DNA of 63,694 nt from a virus. The notes under the pieces are model-generated. The model was not told where the DNA came from, did not search any database, and was given only the letters and a program-made list of their open reading frames with translations. The first letter of the stretch is position 1; each line of letters starts with the position of its first letter. A program made the position numbers and the translations under genes. This document shows, one piece after another, positions 43,178 to 52,272 of this stretch. Where the stretch lies: positions 1 through 63,694 of IMG/VR virus record IMGVR_UViG_3300047564_001096. One strand, given 5' to 3'.

Positions 43178-46037
43178 CTAGAAATGAACTCTTAAATAAA
43201 TATACACGTGCGCCGTCAATAGTAGTAGTAGCTTTCCAGCCAGTCTCAAGGTGTTTTCTAGCACTCTTGCTAAGCATCTCGCCAGACTCTATAAGCGCCT
43301 TTTCAAACTCGCGTGGTGTAATCTTCTTCTTGCCTAAGTATTCTTTTAAAGCGTCCTTAGATACACGAGTCGGTTCATCAGTGGCTACCCTTGCTACCAG
43401 CTTACCACGTGGTTCATCAATCACTTTACCGTCTTTTATGCGTAAAGTGTTACCCATATTCTCGTACATAAAGTCAGCAAGAATTGCAGTAAAGTCGGTG
43501 TTATTAACCTTGACCACGTTCATCTTAATGTTGTTAAGCTCAGAAATTACCTTAGCGTAAATACGCTCTAAGTCGTAGTTAACAATGCCAGCATCTATAG
43601 CAATCTCACCAGCAGTAAAGACAGCCGCTACAAAGTTCTGATGAAAACGATAAGCTGAATCACCACCTGTGTCAGTTAGGTATCTATCAATCCAAAAATC
43701 AATACGTTTCTTAATGTGAATGTCCCCAGCCTCTAACACTGCAACAATAAACTTAGGACCAGCATGACCGTAGTTATGCTTGAACGCATCAAAGATATGA
43801 ACACCTAGCTTAGCGCCGTCAGCCCCTTTTAGGTCATTAGGTTGTTCCATCAAGAACTCAATTACACGAGCTACCTCTCCGTCAGGGCTTCCCTTATGAA
43901 GTTCAAACTTGTTGTAGACAGACTCGTTGGTAGTTAGTATTGCTATCAATGAAGCTGACATCTCTGTAACACGTTCAGCGTTGACCGATGCTTGCATACG
44001 AATCTTGGCTTTACCGTTAGAGATGTTATGTACCAACTGAGACAGGGGCTTAGGGTCTTTGTTACCAATCTCGTCAACCCCGAACATAAGGTTCTTCAAG
44101 CCAAGCATACGACCAGTCAAACCGTTGTCTGTACTCTCAAACACGCTGAGTGCGTCAGGGTCTCCAAAGGTACTAATGCCAGCATACATAGCTCCAGTCT
44201 TAGCGCAACCTGACCGACCAAGCAAAGATATAACAACGCCTGGGGTAGACATGTAGGGCATGAGTGTTGTACCAAAACCAGCTAGGCAAGTCATAGCATG
44301 CACTTCAAACCCTGGGCGGTTAAGCTCGTTAGCAGACTCTTGCCAGCGCTCATACGTACCTACAGGCTTAAAGTGTTTAACTACACCCTTAATGTAAGGG
44401 GAAACAGGAGACTCTACTGTTTCTTTATTAATCGTAATCTCACGTTCACCAATAACAAAGCTTCTTGTCTTCCATTCTTCTGTGTTGTTTGCTGCTGTCC
44501 AACCTAACTGCATACGCATCATTTGCGCTTTTCCTACATTAATCATGTACTGACTCCATTTCACAAGATATTCTTGTATGTTATTGATATATTTAGGGGT
44601 ATAGATTACTTGGTGAAACGATAGTGTCTTCTTTAATTCTTCTAGCGCATACACTGACTTCATCGGCAGTAAAAACTCTTTGAGTCCATCATTAGGAAGA
44701 ATCAGATGCATGGTCATACACTCACCGTCTAGCGGGCTAAACAAACGACGTACTGGAAATAGTAGGTGGGCTAGTATTTCTACAGGGTCTTCGTGACGCA
44801 CTTGACCTTTTTTATCAGCCTTTGGGGGCGGGTTGTAATAGACACCGCCAGTTTGTCCACGGCTATATGGGCTTAAAAATTCTGGGAATTTTGGAATTTT
44901 TTGGGTATCCGATGTCTCCCGAATTGATTCCGCTTCATAGGTTTGAGTTCCGAGGAGGGCGTTGATTTCTGCGGCGCTTGGTTCTCCTGCGGTTGGTTCT
45001 GGGTCAACTTCTTTGAGTACTTTTCCCAATACGATGGGGGTATGGATTTTTCCACGGTGTTTGCATCCTTGACATCTGTCTGGGTGTTGGTTGGCTAAAT
45101 ACTCGCAAGTCTGTGGCTTGCCACGCTTGATGAATTCAAGTTTCTTTTCTTCTACGGCTTTGGCTGTATAGTCTGGGTGCTCATTAGATACCTCATGAAT
45201 CATCTTCTCACCGTCTTTGCAGAAGTAAGCGATGTTCATGCTGGAGAACCAGTCGTCGTAGCCTAGTGTAGTTGCGTTCTCTAACCAATACTTAACTTGG
45301 TTACAGCCATCTCCAGCCAACGAACGCTCAGCAATTTTGTAGAAATCCCACTCAAAGTTATCGAGCTTTTTCATTGCCATTGTGTCTTCGTCTAACCCCT
45401 TGCGTACATTTGCCAGCGGGTTAGTTGGCGCTACGTCTGCGCCTAGAAACTCTTTAAACTCATCCCAGTTATAGACAGAAATCTCATCGCCGATAACAGA
45501 CGCAGGTTCTGGCGGATTAAACTTATAGTTAAACGTGTCTGGGCAACGCATGATGCGAGCCGCATCTGCCATTACTGACGGGTCGGCAGCTATCTTTCCG
45601 AGTACAAATGCCTTGAACTTTTGGGCATAAACAAGGTACTCATCAATAGGTATATCCCTATCCATAATCCAATAGGCATGCATACCACCACCAGAATCAA
45701 TGCAAACAGGATCAGGCAAACCTGTTTCACCAAGGAACTTCCATAAGGCTGTTTGCGCCTCGCCTTTGTCGGCATAAGCTTTGCCCTCCCCAACGTCAAG
45801 GTCAATGAATAATGAACGGAAGAATAGGCAGTTGTCAGCTTTTCTGCTGAACCCATCATAACTACCTGGTGCTACGAATACATTTAACTTCTGTCCTTTG
45901 AATTTATCTACTAATTTAAATACATCTTCAAGTGTTTCAGCAAAGCGGTTAGTTGTTTTCTTTGTCTCTTGATCTATACCGCTTACACAATAAACACCCT
46001 GCGATGGCAATGCTTTCTCATAAAATTGTTTTAACAT
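43152..46037 (-). CDS. Primase-helicase (AEP-type primase plus DUF927-like ATPase)
   Basis: 961 residues. N-terminal primase: FIDLDVGE with D79 and D81, and SGGGMHAYW (115-123) supplying the nucleotide-binding His, as in archaeo-eukaryotic primases. Near 310-335 a Cys cluster (CEYL...CQGCKH) suggests a zinc knuckle. The C-terminal helicase-like ATPase has Walker A GRSGCAKT (about 620) and a VDEIGN Walker B. It would start and drive replication together with the family A polymerase. A terminator-like hairpin lies in its leader. Confidence 0.85.
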   Translation of the reverse strand: MLKQFYEKALPSQGVYCVSGIDQETKKTTNRFAETLEDVFKLVDKFKGQKLNVFVAPGSYDGFSRKADNCLFFRSLFIDLDVGEGKAYADKGEAQTALWKFLGETGLPDPVCIDSGGGMHAYWIMDRDIPIDEYLVYAQKFKAFVLGKIAADPSVMADAARIMRCPDTFNYKFNPPEPASVIGDEISVYNWDEFKEFLGADVAPTNPLANVRKGLDEDTMAMKKLDNFEWDFYKIAERSLAGDGCNQVKYWLENATTLGYDDWFSSMNIAYFCKDGEKMIHEVSNEHPDYTAKAVEEKKLEFIKRGKPQTCEYLANQHPDRCQGCKHRGKIHTPIVLGKVLKEVDPEPTAGEPSAAEINALLGTQTYEAESIRETSDTQKIPKFPEFLSPYSRGQTGGVYYNPPPKADKKGQVRHEDPVEILAHLLFPVRRLFSPLDGECMTMHLILPNDGLKEFLLPMKSVYALEELKKTLSFHQVIYTPKYINNIQEYLVKWSQYMINVGKAQMMRMQLGWTAANNTEEWKTRSFVIGEREITINKETVESPVSPYIKGVVKHFKPVGTYERWQESANELNRPGFEVHAMTCLAGFGTTLMPYMSTPGVVISLLGRSGCAKTGAMYAGISTFGDPDALSVFESTDNGLTGRMLGLKNLMFGVDEIGNKDPKPLSQLVHNISNGKAKIRMQASVNAERVTEMSASLIAILTTNESVYNKFELHKGSPDGEVARVIEFLMEQPNDLKGADGAKLGVHIFDAFKHNYGHAGPKFIVAVLEAGDIHIKKRIDFWIDRYLTDTGGDSAYRFHQNFVAAVFTAGEIAIDAGIVNYDLERIYAKVISELNNIKMNVVKVNNTDFTAILADFMYENMGNTLRIKDGKVIDEPRGKLVARVATDEPTRVSKDALKEYLGKKKITPREFEKALIESGEMLSKSARKHLETGWKATTTIDGARVYLFKSSFLDVESNSDN

Positions 46038-46049
46038 ATGCGCAGAGTC

Positions 46050-46072
46050 TAAAAAGGCGGATTGCTCCGCCT
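46050..46072 (-). terminator. Terminator/attenuator before the primase-helicase
   Basis: On the minus strand AGGCGGA, a GCAA loop and TCCGCCT are followed by TTTTT. It lies between the HTH gene and the primase-helicase gene, which have the same direction and no visible promoter between them, so it may set their ratio by partial termination. Confidence 0.8.
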
Positions 46073-46103
46073 AGGTTATTGGGTAGGGATTGCTCCCCGT
46101 TTT

Positions 46104-46415
46104 TTAAATCTTCTCGCCGATCATGTCCTCTAAGTATGCCTTAGCGTGAGTGGTGTTTTTAGCTGGGAGTAACCCTTTAGCCGTATCACTTTCTACTAAG
46201 TCTGTAAACACTTCAACAAGTTGTTGATTCTTAAAGCGAATAGGTTTGCCACGGAACCAGCTATAGAGCGTCATCCTAGTTACCTTTAACGCAACAGCTA
46301 CATACTTAGAGGGTAGATTTGCTTGTATGCATGCTTTAGCTAAAGCCACCCCAGGGTAGTTGGGGTTAGCCTTACTAACTGCGTTGATTAGTTCTTGACT
46401 GTATGTCCGTGGCAT
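46104..46415 (-). CDS. Small HTH DNA-binding protein, 103 aa
   Basis: The helix-turn-helix is visible in LPSKYVAVALKVTRMTLYSWFRG (about 34-56): a turn between AVALKV and RMTLYSW, as in Cro/CI or transposase-type HTH. The C-terminal half is helical and may dimerise. It lies between the ssDNA-binding-like gene and the attenuator. It is one of only two HTH proteins seen, hence a candidate reader of the dispersed palindromes. Confidence 0.7.
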   Translation of the reverse strand: MPRTYSQELINAVSKANPNYPGVALAKACIQANLPSKYVAVALKVTRMTLYSWFRGKPIRFKNQQLVEVFTDLVESDTAKGLLPAKNTTHAKAYLEDMIGEKI

Positions 46416-46418
46416 TTT

Positions 46419-47291
46419 TTATCCTTGCTTCTTAGACCATTTTTTAACAATATCCGATACGTCGGATGCTTTCTCACCTGCGGCAGCTTTTGACTCTCGC
46501 TTCTTTGGCTCTTCAACTTCTACTTCAGTCGACACTGACGTTACTGCAACTTCTACGTCACCCGTGCTATCAGCTTGAAACACGCTTAACTTGATAGCTG
46601 CTTCGGCTGCTGGGCTTTTGGCTTGGCGGGCAATAATTTCTAAATCAGCATCAGGTATAGCGCCGACTGGAGCAAACAAAACCTTTGGTGTAGGAGATTT
46701 TGTATCGAAGGCTATCTTAGTTACCACGCGGCCCGCTGACACATTGTGTGACGCTAGATGCTGGATGTAAGGACGGAAAGGCCAACGACCATTATCTTCT
46801 TTACCGAAAGCTGAAGTTGCTGGAAGAACAAACTGCATTACATCGCCACCTGGATCATTAGGTAGAACTACCGCAGTGCGCCATGACAACTTGCACTTAG
46901 CACCCATACCATTATCGCCAGAACCCTTTACGCTATTAGGGCAAGAGTTGCAGCTAGAAGATGGTGGGTTTTTTACTTCAGCATCGGGAGTCTCTGAGTC
47001 AGATGACCAGCAAGCTGGGCTAACCTTTTCGCCTTCTCTGTAGCCTTTGTCGTAGTATGTACGAGAAGCTTTGTGTGCCATCTTAACAATGATGACGTTC
47101 ATAAAACGGTCTTCAATAGCACCGATTTCTTTACCACCCGCATACTTACGGAATACGCTACCTTTAATAGATAAACGCTTAGTACCTTGACGACCACCAC
47201 CAGCGCCAGCTACCGCTAATGTGTCTTCGTCCAAACCACCTACTGTTGCCAATGCGCCGATAGCGCTTAAATTCACTAGATCTGTACTCAT
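46419..47291 (-). CDS. Putative single-stranded DNA-binding protein, 290 aa
   Basis: Cys at 94, 114, 117 and 133 probably bind zinc. The core is beta-rich and the C-terminus is acidic then basic (VEVEEPKKRESK ... VKKWSKKQG). Position among replication genes and a charged flexible tail suggest a ssDNA-binding role. I cannot identify an OB-fold by eye. A repeated 16-bp leader element (47305-47320) lies above the AAGGAG site. Confidence 0.5.
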   Translation of the reverse strand: MSTDLVNLSAIGALATVGGLDEDTLAVAGAGGGRQGTKRLSIKGSVFRKYAGGKEIGAIEDRFMNVIIVKMAHKASRTYYDKGYREGEKVSPACWSSDSETPDAEVKNPPSSSCNSCPNSVKGSGDNGMGAKCKLSWRTAVVLPNDPGGDVMQFVLPATSAFGKEDNGRWPFRPYIQHLASHNVSAGRVVTKIAFDTKSPTPKVLFAPVGAIPDADLEIIARQAKSPAAEAAIKLSVFQADSTGDVEVAVTSVSTEVEVEEPKKRESKAAAGEKASDVSDIVKKWSKKQG

Positions 47292-47304
47292 GTAAAACTC
47301 CTTA

Positions 47305-47320
47305 TTTAACTAAATTTAAC
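47305..47320 (-). repeat. Leader repeat GTTAAATTTAGTTAAA, copy 1
   Basis: Exact 16-bp copy of 49294-49309. Each copy lies just above the ribosome site of a leftward gene. Confidence 0.7.
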
Positions 47321-47724
47321 TAATCCGAGGTTGGCTTATAAACAACAGCCGTAAATTCCCTCATTACATTCACGCCAGGCGGCAAGCCATCACTTGCATG
47401 CTCAGCCATGAATTCCTTAAAGTTTGTCTGGTGAATCCGTGTCTCAAATAGTTCGGGCATTTCATTCTCCATAACAAACTTACGAAAGCTATCTCCATCT
47501 GATACTGTGTAGCGCTCGTTTAATTTCTTAACTACTCTTCCTTCGTTAGTCTTAATACTTGTTGCATTTGTTTCGTTGCAGATAGCTAGCATCTGTTGAC
47601 CAAGAACTGCCAAGTCATTTTCAAAAGCCTTATCTTTTACTTTCCACTCACCTGCAATTCTTTCACGTTCATTTCTTATTGTCAAGTAAGTTTTTACTAA
47701 TTCATCTAAATTATTTTCACTCAT
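47320..47724 (-). CDS. Hypothetical recombination-associated protein, 134 aa
   Basis: N-terminal coiled coil (RNERERIAGEWKVKDKAFENDLAV), then a compact part with GRVVKKLNERYTVSDGDSF and a SDGLPPGVNV end. This pattern is frequent in phage proteins encoded beside helicases and nucleases; its function is unknown to me. The start overlaps the upstream SNF2 gene by 8 bases. Confidence 0.65.
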   Translation of the reverse strand: MSENNLDELVKTYLTIRNERERIAGEWKVKDKAFENDLAVLGQQMLAICNETNATSIKTNEGRVVKKLNERYTVSDGDSFRKFVMENEMPELFETRIHQTNFKEFMAEHASDGLPPGVNVMREFTAVVYKPTSD

Positions 47725-49285
47725 CTTTTATTCCTAACTCTTCTTTGTACAGGTCAACCAGCTTCTCGTGACTAGCAACTTTTCCTTGTAGCATCTGATA
47801 CATCTTGCGTTCTACTTCTGAACCTTGTAGATGCACAACGGTCATGCTATTCACTTGCCCAACACGATCTATGCGGGCTATGCACTGCAAGTATGTTTCC
47901 ACACTCATGACTGGAGACCAAAACACTACTGTATTGGCGGCAGTTAGAGTCACACCATGCGATGCAGCTTGAGGTTGAATAATTAGAACTCGTGGAAATT
48001 CTGAGGTTTGGAAACGATTGATTAGATCGCCTCGCTCTTTTGCTCCTACGTCTCCACTAATAATCTCACTAGTGATACCTTCTCCTTGTAAATGTCTAGA
48101 AACTAACTCAATGGTGTGACGATAAGGAACAAACACAATGACTTTATGTTCCGTCTCATCTAGCACCTCCATTAGGGCACTTAGTCGTGGAGACACATCA
48201 AACTCCACAACTTCACGGGTGTCTGAATAAACAGCCCCTCCCGAAATCTGTAACAACTTTGTTAACTTTGCCGCCGCATTGACTGCACTAATCTTTTCCC
48301 CTGCCGCCTCAATAAGCATCTGATCTTTGATTGCTCTGTAATAACGGATAACTTGGGGTGTTAATGGTACTTCACGGGTCTGATACATTACAGGCGGTAA
48401 GTCTAAGCATTGGGCTTTTTCAAACCGAATGGCAGGTTGCAAGGCATTGTAAACATCCTGTCTTGAAGTAGGCTTGGGCACGTACTTAAAGCGGGTAATC
48501 TGGTGCATAACCTTATCCCGCCAAGCGGTGAAGTATTTAGGTATACCCCCTGGATTTACAAGCTTAGCCAGCCCAAACGCATCTAGCGGGGACTGAGAAG
48601 CTGGTGTGCCAGTAAGCATCCAAAGCTTTGTAGAAGGGTCTATTAATTTTGCCAATGTTTTAAATCTTTTAGTCGTAGCTGTTTTATACGCGTTTGCTTC
48701 ATCAACCACAATTAGGTCAAACCCTAGTTTACTTATTTCTTCGGAAACAATCCCTACCCCATCGTAGTTAATGATGACAAACTCATAGATTCCGTTAATT
48801 ACTTTCTTGCGTTTATTGGCATCGCCGTAGGCTACGGCAACGCTTCGGTGCATGGCAGTTTTAAAAATGTCGGCTTGCCAAGCAGAGTACATAATAGATA
48901 GTGGGCAGATGATTAAAACACGCTTTACCAAGCCTTGAGTCATCAGGTAGTCGGCAGCCCAGATTACTGACGAAGTCTTGCCTGTGCCAGCCTCATTGAA
49001 GCAGAAAGCCCTGTCATGTAGGGATAGAAACGCAGCCGTGGTTTCTTGGTGTTTGAAGGGAGTGTACATCCCAGGCCACTTGTAATCCTTTTGTATCGGT
49101 GAAGGAACTTTATTCCCATAGACCTTGGCTACCCTTTGCATTTCTTCAATGCCCCAGTAAACGAGTAGCTCTGCATTTTTGCCATCATCCTTTAGGATTT
49201 GGCTTTTTTCTAGGTAGTTTGTTATTAGGCTAGCTTTATCCGAAGGGACGCTAAATTTAACAACTTCATTTTCAACTATTTCCAC
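47717..49285 (-). CDS. SNF2-family DEAD/DEAH helicase
   Basis: 522 residues. Walker A EAGTGKTS (98-105), DEAN in VVDEANAYK (195-198), LTGTPASQSPLDAFGL (motif III region) and motif VI QCIARIDRVGQ near 480 define a SNF2-like ATPase. It probably remodels DNA or protein-DNA complexes during replication or recombination. GTG start behind AAAGGA. It is longer than the minimal phage versions but lacks extra domains. Confidence 0.9.
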   Translation of the reverse strand: MEIVENEVVKFSVPSDKASLITNYLEKSQILKDDGKNAELLVYWGIEEMQRVAKVYGNKVPSPIQKDYKWPGMYTPFKHQETTAAFLSLHDRAFCFNEAGTGKTSSVIWAADYLMTQGLVKRVLIICPLSIMYSAWQADIFKTAMHRSVAVAYGDANKRKKVINGIYEFVIINYDGVGIVSEEISKLGFDLIVVDEANAYKTATTKRFKTLAKLIDPSTKLWMLTGTPASQSPLDAFGLAKLVNPGGIPKYFTAWRDKVMHQITRFKYVPKPTSRQDVYNALQPAIRFEKAQCLDLPPVMYQTREVPLTPQVIRYYRAIKDQMLIEAAGEKISAVNAAAKLTKLLQISGGAVYSDTREVVEFDVSPRLSALMEVLDETEHKVIVFVPYRHTIELVSRHLQGEGITSEIISGDVGAKERGDLINRFQTSEFPRVLIIQPQAASHGVTLTAANTVVFWSPVMSVETYLQCIARIDRVGQVNSMTVVHLQGSEVERKMYQMLQGKVASHEKLVDLYKEELGIKDE

Positions 49286-49461
49286 GACTGTCCTTTAACT
49301 AAATTTAACGGCGCCCCTTACGGGGGCTAGTCGGTCGAGCCTGTCACGCCAAGGAGAAGTAGCTAGAACCATCAGTACTAGACTTCAAAAACGTCGCTCA
49401 ACAGACATGGTTACGGAGTATGATTCAAACCCCACTGCCCACTCATGCCTTACAGCAGGTA
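49286..49461. other. Non-coding gap with hairpins
   Basis: There is no gene in these 176 bases, unusual in this compact arm. It holds the second 16-bp leader repeat (49294-49309), a GCCCC-TTAC-GGGGGC stem near 49313-49330 and a longer dyad (GAAGT..CTAG / CTAGACTTC, about 49359-49390). A tRNA was considered and rejected. A structured leader or small RNA is possible. Confidence 0.5.
49294..49309 (-). repeat. Leader repeat GTTAAATTTAGTTAAA, copy 2
   Basis: Exact copy of 47305-47320, immediately above the AAAGGA site and GTG start of the SNF2 gene. Confidence 0.7.
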
Positions 49462-49776
49462 TTACTTTTTCTTACGTTCTTTCTTACTTGTTTCTGATAC
49501 TAAGTTACCTTTTGAATCACGCTTAAAGCTACGGTTTTTGGCGGCAGTCGTAATGTACGTACCGTGACCATTACTACCTCCTTTGTCCAGCGCTTTGCGG
49601 TGGGCTACGTCTTTACCCTCCCGTGCATCTGCCTTGCCGTTGCCATTACCATCAGGAAGTTTCTTATCTATTGCGCGACGGGCACGTTGGCGTTCCATAC
49701 GACGAGGATGTTCCCCACGTTCTTTTTCTTGCTGATATTCTTTTGCATACGGTCTTGGTTTAGTTACGTAGGGCAT
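49462..49776 (-). CDS. Small basic phage protein, 104 aa
   Basis: Very Lys/Arg-rich and probably disordered. KKLPDGNGNGKADAREG, then RKALDKGGSNGHGTYI and NRSFKRDSKGNLVSETSKK match small proteins frequent in phages next to nucleases. It begins as TAATG on the nuclease stop. Probably nucleic-acid binding; no catalytic residues are visible. Confidence 0.65.
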   Translation of the reverse strand: MPYVTKPRPYAKEYQQEKERGEHPRRMERQRARRAIDKKLPDGNGNGKADAREGKDVAHRKALDKGGSNGHGTYITTAAKNRSFKRDSKGNLVSETSKKERKKK

Positions 49777-50432
49777 TATCTTTCCTTATGAAATTCGCAA
49801 GATTTAACAGGACACCACCCACACAAGGGGGTAGGGTTAGCTTGCCATACATCATTTTCGTACGAATGGTTCAACCTTTCAAGGTCATTTTCAAAATAAG
49901 ACCATAGCTTTGGAATCTGATCTCGTGTGTATTCCTCATCCATAAAACTCTCATGCATCACAAACAACAACCCAGCCTTAATCTTGTTGACTTCGGGAAA
50001 GTGGGCAAAGGTCATCAGCGCCATTAGCTTTAACTGCTTTGGGTCAGGATAGCGGTTAGAGCCAGTCTTGTAGTCAATGATGAACGCATAGTCGCCGTCT
50101 ACAATAAGCAAGTCCACAATACCCCGTACCCATCTGCCGTTATCACGGAACGCACACGGTTGCTTATCAGGTGTGAGTGCCATCTCATGCTCAGGATATT
50201 TAGTTCCAGGGATTGCAACTAAAGAGTCAAGTACAGGTTTAAAACGCTGATAGTTTTTCTCTAAGGGTTTACCCGTAGATACATAGTCTTCACAAGCCTT
50301 ATGCACAACAGTCCCATAAAGCATCTGTTCCGTAGGTTGCTTCTCGTAGCGTTTTAATATCTTTAACTCTTGGTATTGCTTAGGACAGTTAACGTATTCT
50401 TTGAGAGCAGAAAACGACCAAGTAAAGTTCAT
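49776..50432 (-). CDS. PD-(D/E)XK exonuclease with likely Fe-S cluster
   Basis: 218 residues of the RecB/Cas4-like group. Catalytic signs: H44 (GTVVHKACEDY), D107 (RGIVDLLI), D120-x-K122 (IIDYKTGS) and Q133. C16 with C204, C207 and C212 fit a 4Fe-4S cluster as in AddB and Cas4. Such enzymes process DNA ends for recombination. It overlaps both neighbours. No cas1 or cas2 and no repeats are nearby, so a CRISPR role is not supported. Confidence 0.85.
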   Translation of the reverse strand: MNFTWSFSALKEYVNCPKQYQELKILKRYEKQPTEQMLYGTVVHKACEDYVSTGKPLEKNYQRFKPVLDSLVAIPGTKYPEHEMALTPDKQPCAFRDNGRWVRGIVDLLIVDGDYAFIIDYKTGSNRYPDPKQLKLMALMTFAHFPEVNKIKAGLLFVMHESFMDEEYTRDQIPKLWSYFENDLERLNHSYENDVWQANPTPLCGWCPVKSCEFHKER

Positions 50433-51163
50433 TTTGACATATTACCATGTTTAGGATGCCGTGCTAAGTTGTTTAGTCCTAGTTGTTGTATATCATAGCC
50501 GTGACCTTCTAAATATTCAAACAACGCTTTACGCTTAGGCTCAAACCATGGCTTCCATGTCCATGCCTCAAAGATAATCGGCGGATAGTTGTTCTTTTTG
50601 ATGGTTTCAATACCGCCCTTAATGACCTCAAGCTCGTGCCCTTCTACGTCAATCTTAATTAGCCGTACGTTTTGGTGTGTGCCTGAGTCCAAAGTAAATA
50701 CTACTAATGGTTCTTTTGCGCCTTCGGTTTTGCACTCGTAATCATTTTCACGAGCTTCTTTGTCCATGCTAAATGCACCGATGTTGACCTCGTTAGCGTA
50801 GTCAGGCATGGTAAGCACTAGCCGTTTTTCTTTATCAGACATCCCAAAATTATGACAATGAACGTTGTCTAATCCGTTAATAAACGTATTGGCACATAGC
50901 TGGTAATAGACTATCCGTTGTGGCTCAAAGGCATGGTAGGTATGCTTTGATACTTTCTTAGCCAGAGGCACACAAAACGTACCTAAGTTAGCGCCGATGT
51001 CTAGCACTTCGCCCGCAGGTTCGTTTATTAAAAGCTTAAGGCTTATTTGATGTACGTCGTCTTCGTACAGTTCTTGTTTCAAATGGTTTGAGATTAAGTC
51101 TTGCCCTTTAAATACTAGGAACTGCGTGTCGTCTGCTTTTACTAATTCACAATTTGGTAACAT
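50429..51163 (-). CDS. FkbM-family SAM-dependent methyltransferase
   Basis: 244 residues. SAM motif I DIGANLGTF (55-63), FEP (79-81) and KIDVEGHE (170-177) are diagnostic of FkbM-type enzymes, which usually O-methylate sugars. It follows a glycosyltransferase gene in the same direction, so the two may act in turn on a glycan. DNA methylation is unlikely for this family. Confidence 0.85.
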   Translation of the reverse strand: MLPNCELVKADDTQFLVFKGQDLISNHLKQELYEDDVHQISLKLLINEPAGEVLDIGANLGTFCVPLAKKVSKHTYHAFEPQRIVYYQLCANTFINGLDNVHCHNFGMSDKEKRLVLTMPDYANEVNIGAFSMDKEARENDYECKTEGAKEPLVVFTLDSGTHQNVRLIKIDVEGHELEVIKGGIETIKKNNYPPIIFEAWTWKPWFEPKRKALFEYLEGHGYDIQQLGLNNLARHPKHGNMSK

Positions 51164-51164
51164 A

Positions 51165-51938
51165 TTATTTCCTTGGTAAAGTACCGCTAAAGTTGTAAGT
51201 ACCGCTATGGGTTAGGTTTGCCCAAGGTGCGGCATATACTTTGAATCCTGCTTTGCGAGCAATCTTGCAGAAGTGGTAGTCCTCTGACAACAAACGATTG
51301 CCTGATTCTTCATCGATGCTAGTAGTAAAGAACTCATCAACAATCTTCTTTTTTGGGTTCTTGTCAGTAATGTGAATCATATCGTTGGTGTACTTAGGCA
51401 CTGTGGGTTGTAGAGTTTCAAATACATTACGCTTGATTAGCATGAAGCCTGTACCGCCGTTGTCAATTTCCATGGGATTGTTAATGTTGCCTTCAGTTTC
51501 TAACGCACCACCCACTAAGTTCACTACAAAAGAACCTGTGTAATTACCTAAGTCTTTGTAGTCAACACCTTGCTTAACAGCATCATGCACTAACTTCCAG
51601 TTAATTTCTTTCTTGGGATAAAGACCGCAAATAATATCCTTGTCGGCTTTTACCATACGTACAATATCTTTTGGATTAAAACTAATGTCCGCATCAATAA
51701 ACATTAGGTGACTTGCGTCTGATTGTAAAAAGTCATATGCCATGCCATTACGGGCACGAGTAATTAAAGATTCATTCATCATGTACGAGTAGTACATTTG
51801 AATTTTGTGCGGCATAAACGTCTGCACACACTCTAAGATACCCATGGTGTAACCACCTGTGCATAGCCCGCCATACATCGGTGTAGCTACAAATAATTTG
51901 ACGGGCTTTGGTGCTTGTATTTCATCTAGTTCTAACAT
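51165..51938 (-). CDS. GT-A-fold glycosyltransferase
   Basis: 257 residues. FVATPMYGG starts the nucleotide-binding fold. IDADISF gives the metal-binding D82-x-D84, and LLSEDYHFCKIARKAG is a typical acceptor-side ED. No membrane segment. Possible targets are host surface glycan, virion protein or modified DNA; the sequence does not decide. Neighbours are the FkbM methyltransferase and two exported proteins, favouring the cell surface. Confidence 0.8.
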   Translation of the reverse strand: MLELDEIQAPKPVKLFVATPMYGGLCTGGYTMGILECVQTFMPHKIQMYYSYMMNESLITRARNGMAYDFLQSDASHLMFIDADISFNPKDIVRMVKADKDIICGLYPKKEINWKLVHDAVKQGVDYKDLGNYTGSFVVNLVGGALETEGNINNPMEIDNGGTGFMLIKRNVFETLQPTVPKYTNDMIHITDKNPKKKIVDEFFTTSIDEESGNRLLSEDYHFCKIARKAGFKVYAAPWANLTHSGTYNFSGTLPRK

Positions 51939-51953
51939 TTAATTTCCTTTTAG

Positions 51954-52262
51954 TTATCTGTACTTCGGTAAGCATTGTATGTCGACTACTACATCAGAAG
52001 TCTGACCTGTAATTCTACGACGAGCAAAAGTAGGTGAAGCTCTTAATCCTGAGTCTTCGCATAAGCGAGTAGCCTCTACCACTTGAGTCCTACTCATAGC
52101 TGTAACCTCTGTCTCATAAACATAAGCTACGGCTGGTATGTTAGTTGTATTAGTGATAGGTATATTCTGAACATTAAGTGGGGGTGTAAATACTATTGAC
52201 TCAGGCTTTTTGCTTGCACAAGCTCCTAGCAATACGGTTAAGACTACTATTAGTTTTTTCAT
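51954..52262 (-). CDS. Lipoprotein, 102 aa
   Basis: Signal sequence MKKLIVVLTVLLGAC with lipobox L-G-A-C15. Ala at +2 predicts outer-membrane sorting in Gram-negative bacteria. The mature part is Pro/Asn/Thr-rich at first and has two further Cys. AAGGAG site. Being in the early arm it is more likely a superinfection-exclusion or envelope protein than an outer-membrane spanin, though size alone would allow the latter. Confidence 0.75.
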   Translation of the reverse strand: MKKLIVVLTVLLGACASKKPESIVFTPPLNVQNIPITNTTNIPAVAYVYETEVTAMSRTQVVEATRLCEDSGLRASPTFARRRITGQTSDVVVDIQCLPKYR

Positions 52263-52272
52263 TTACTTCTCC

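Noticed and set aside
49330-49460. tRNA gene in the non-coding gap
   Set aside because: TTCAAAC resembles a T-loop, but no paired T-stem and no matching acceptor stem can be drawn on either strand.
49776-50432. Cas4 of a phage CRISPR system
   Set aside because: The Fe-S PD-(D/E)XK layout fits, but there is no cas1, cas2 or spaced repeat array in the window.
50429-51163. DNA methyltransferase
   Set aside because: The motifs are FkbM type (DIGANLGTF, KIDVEGHE). The DPPY or Cys catalytic motifs of DNA methylases are absent.
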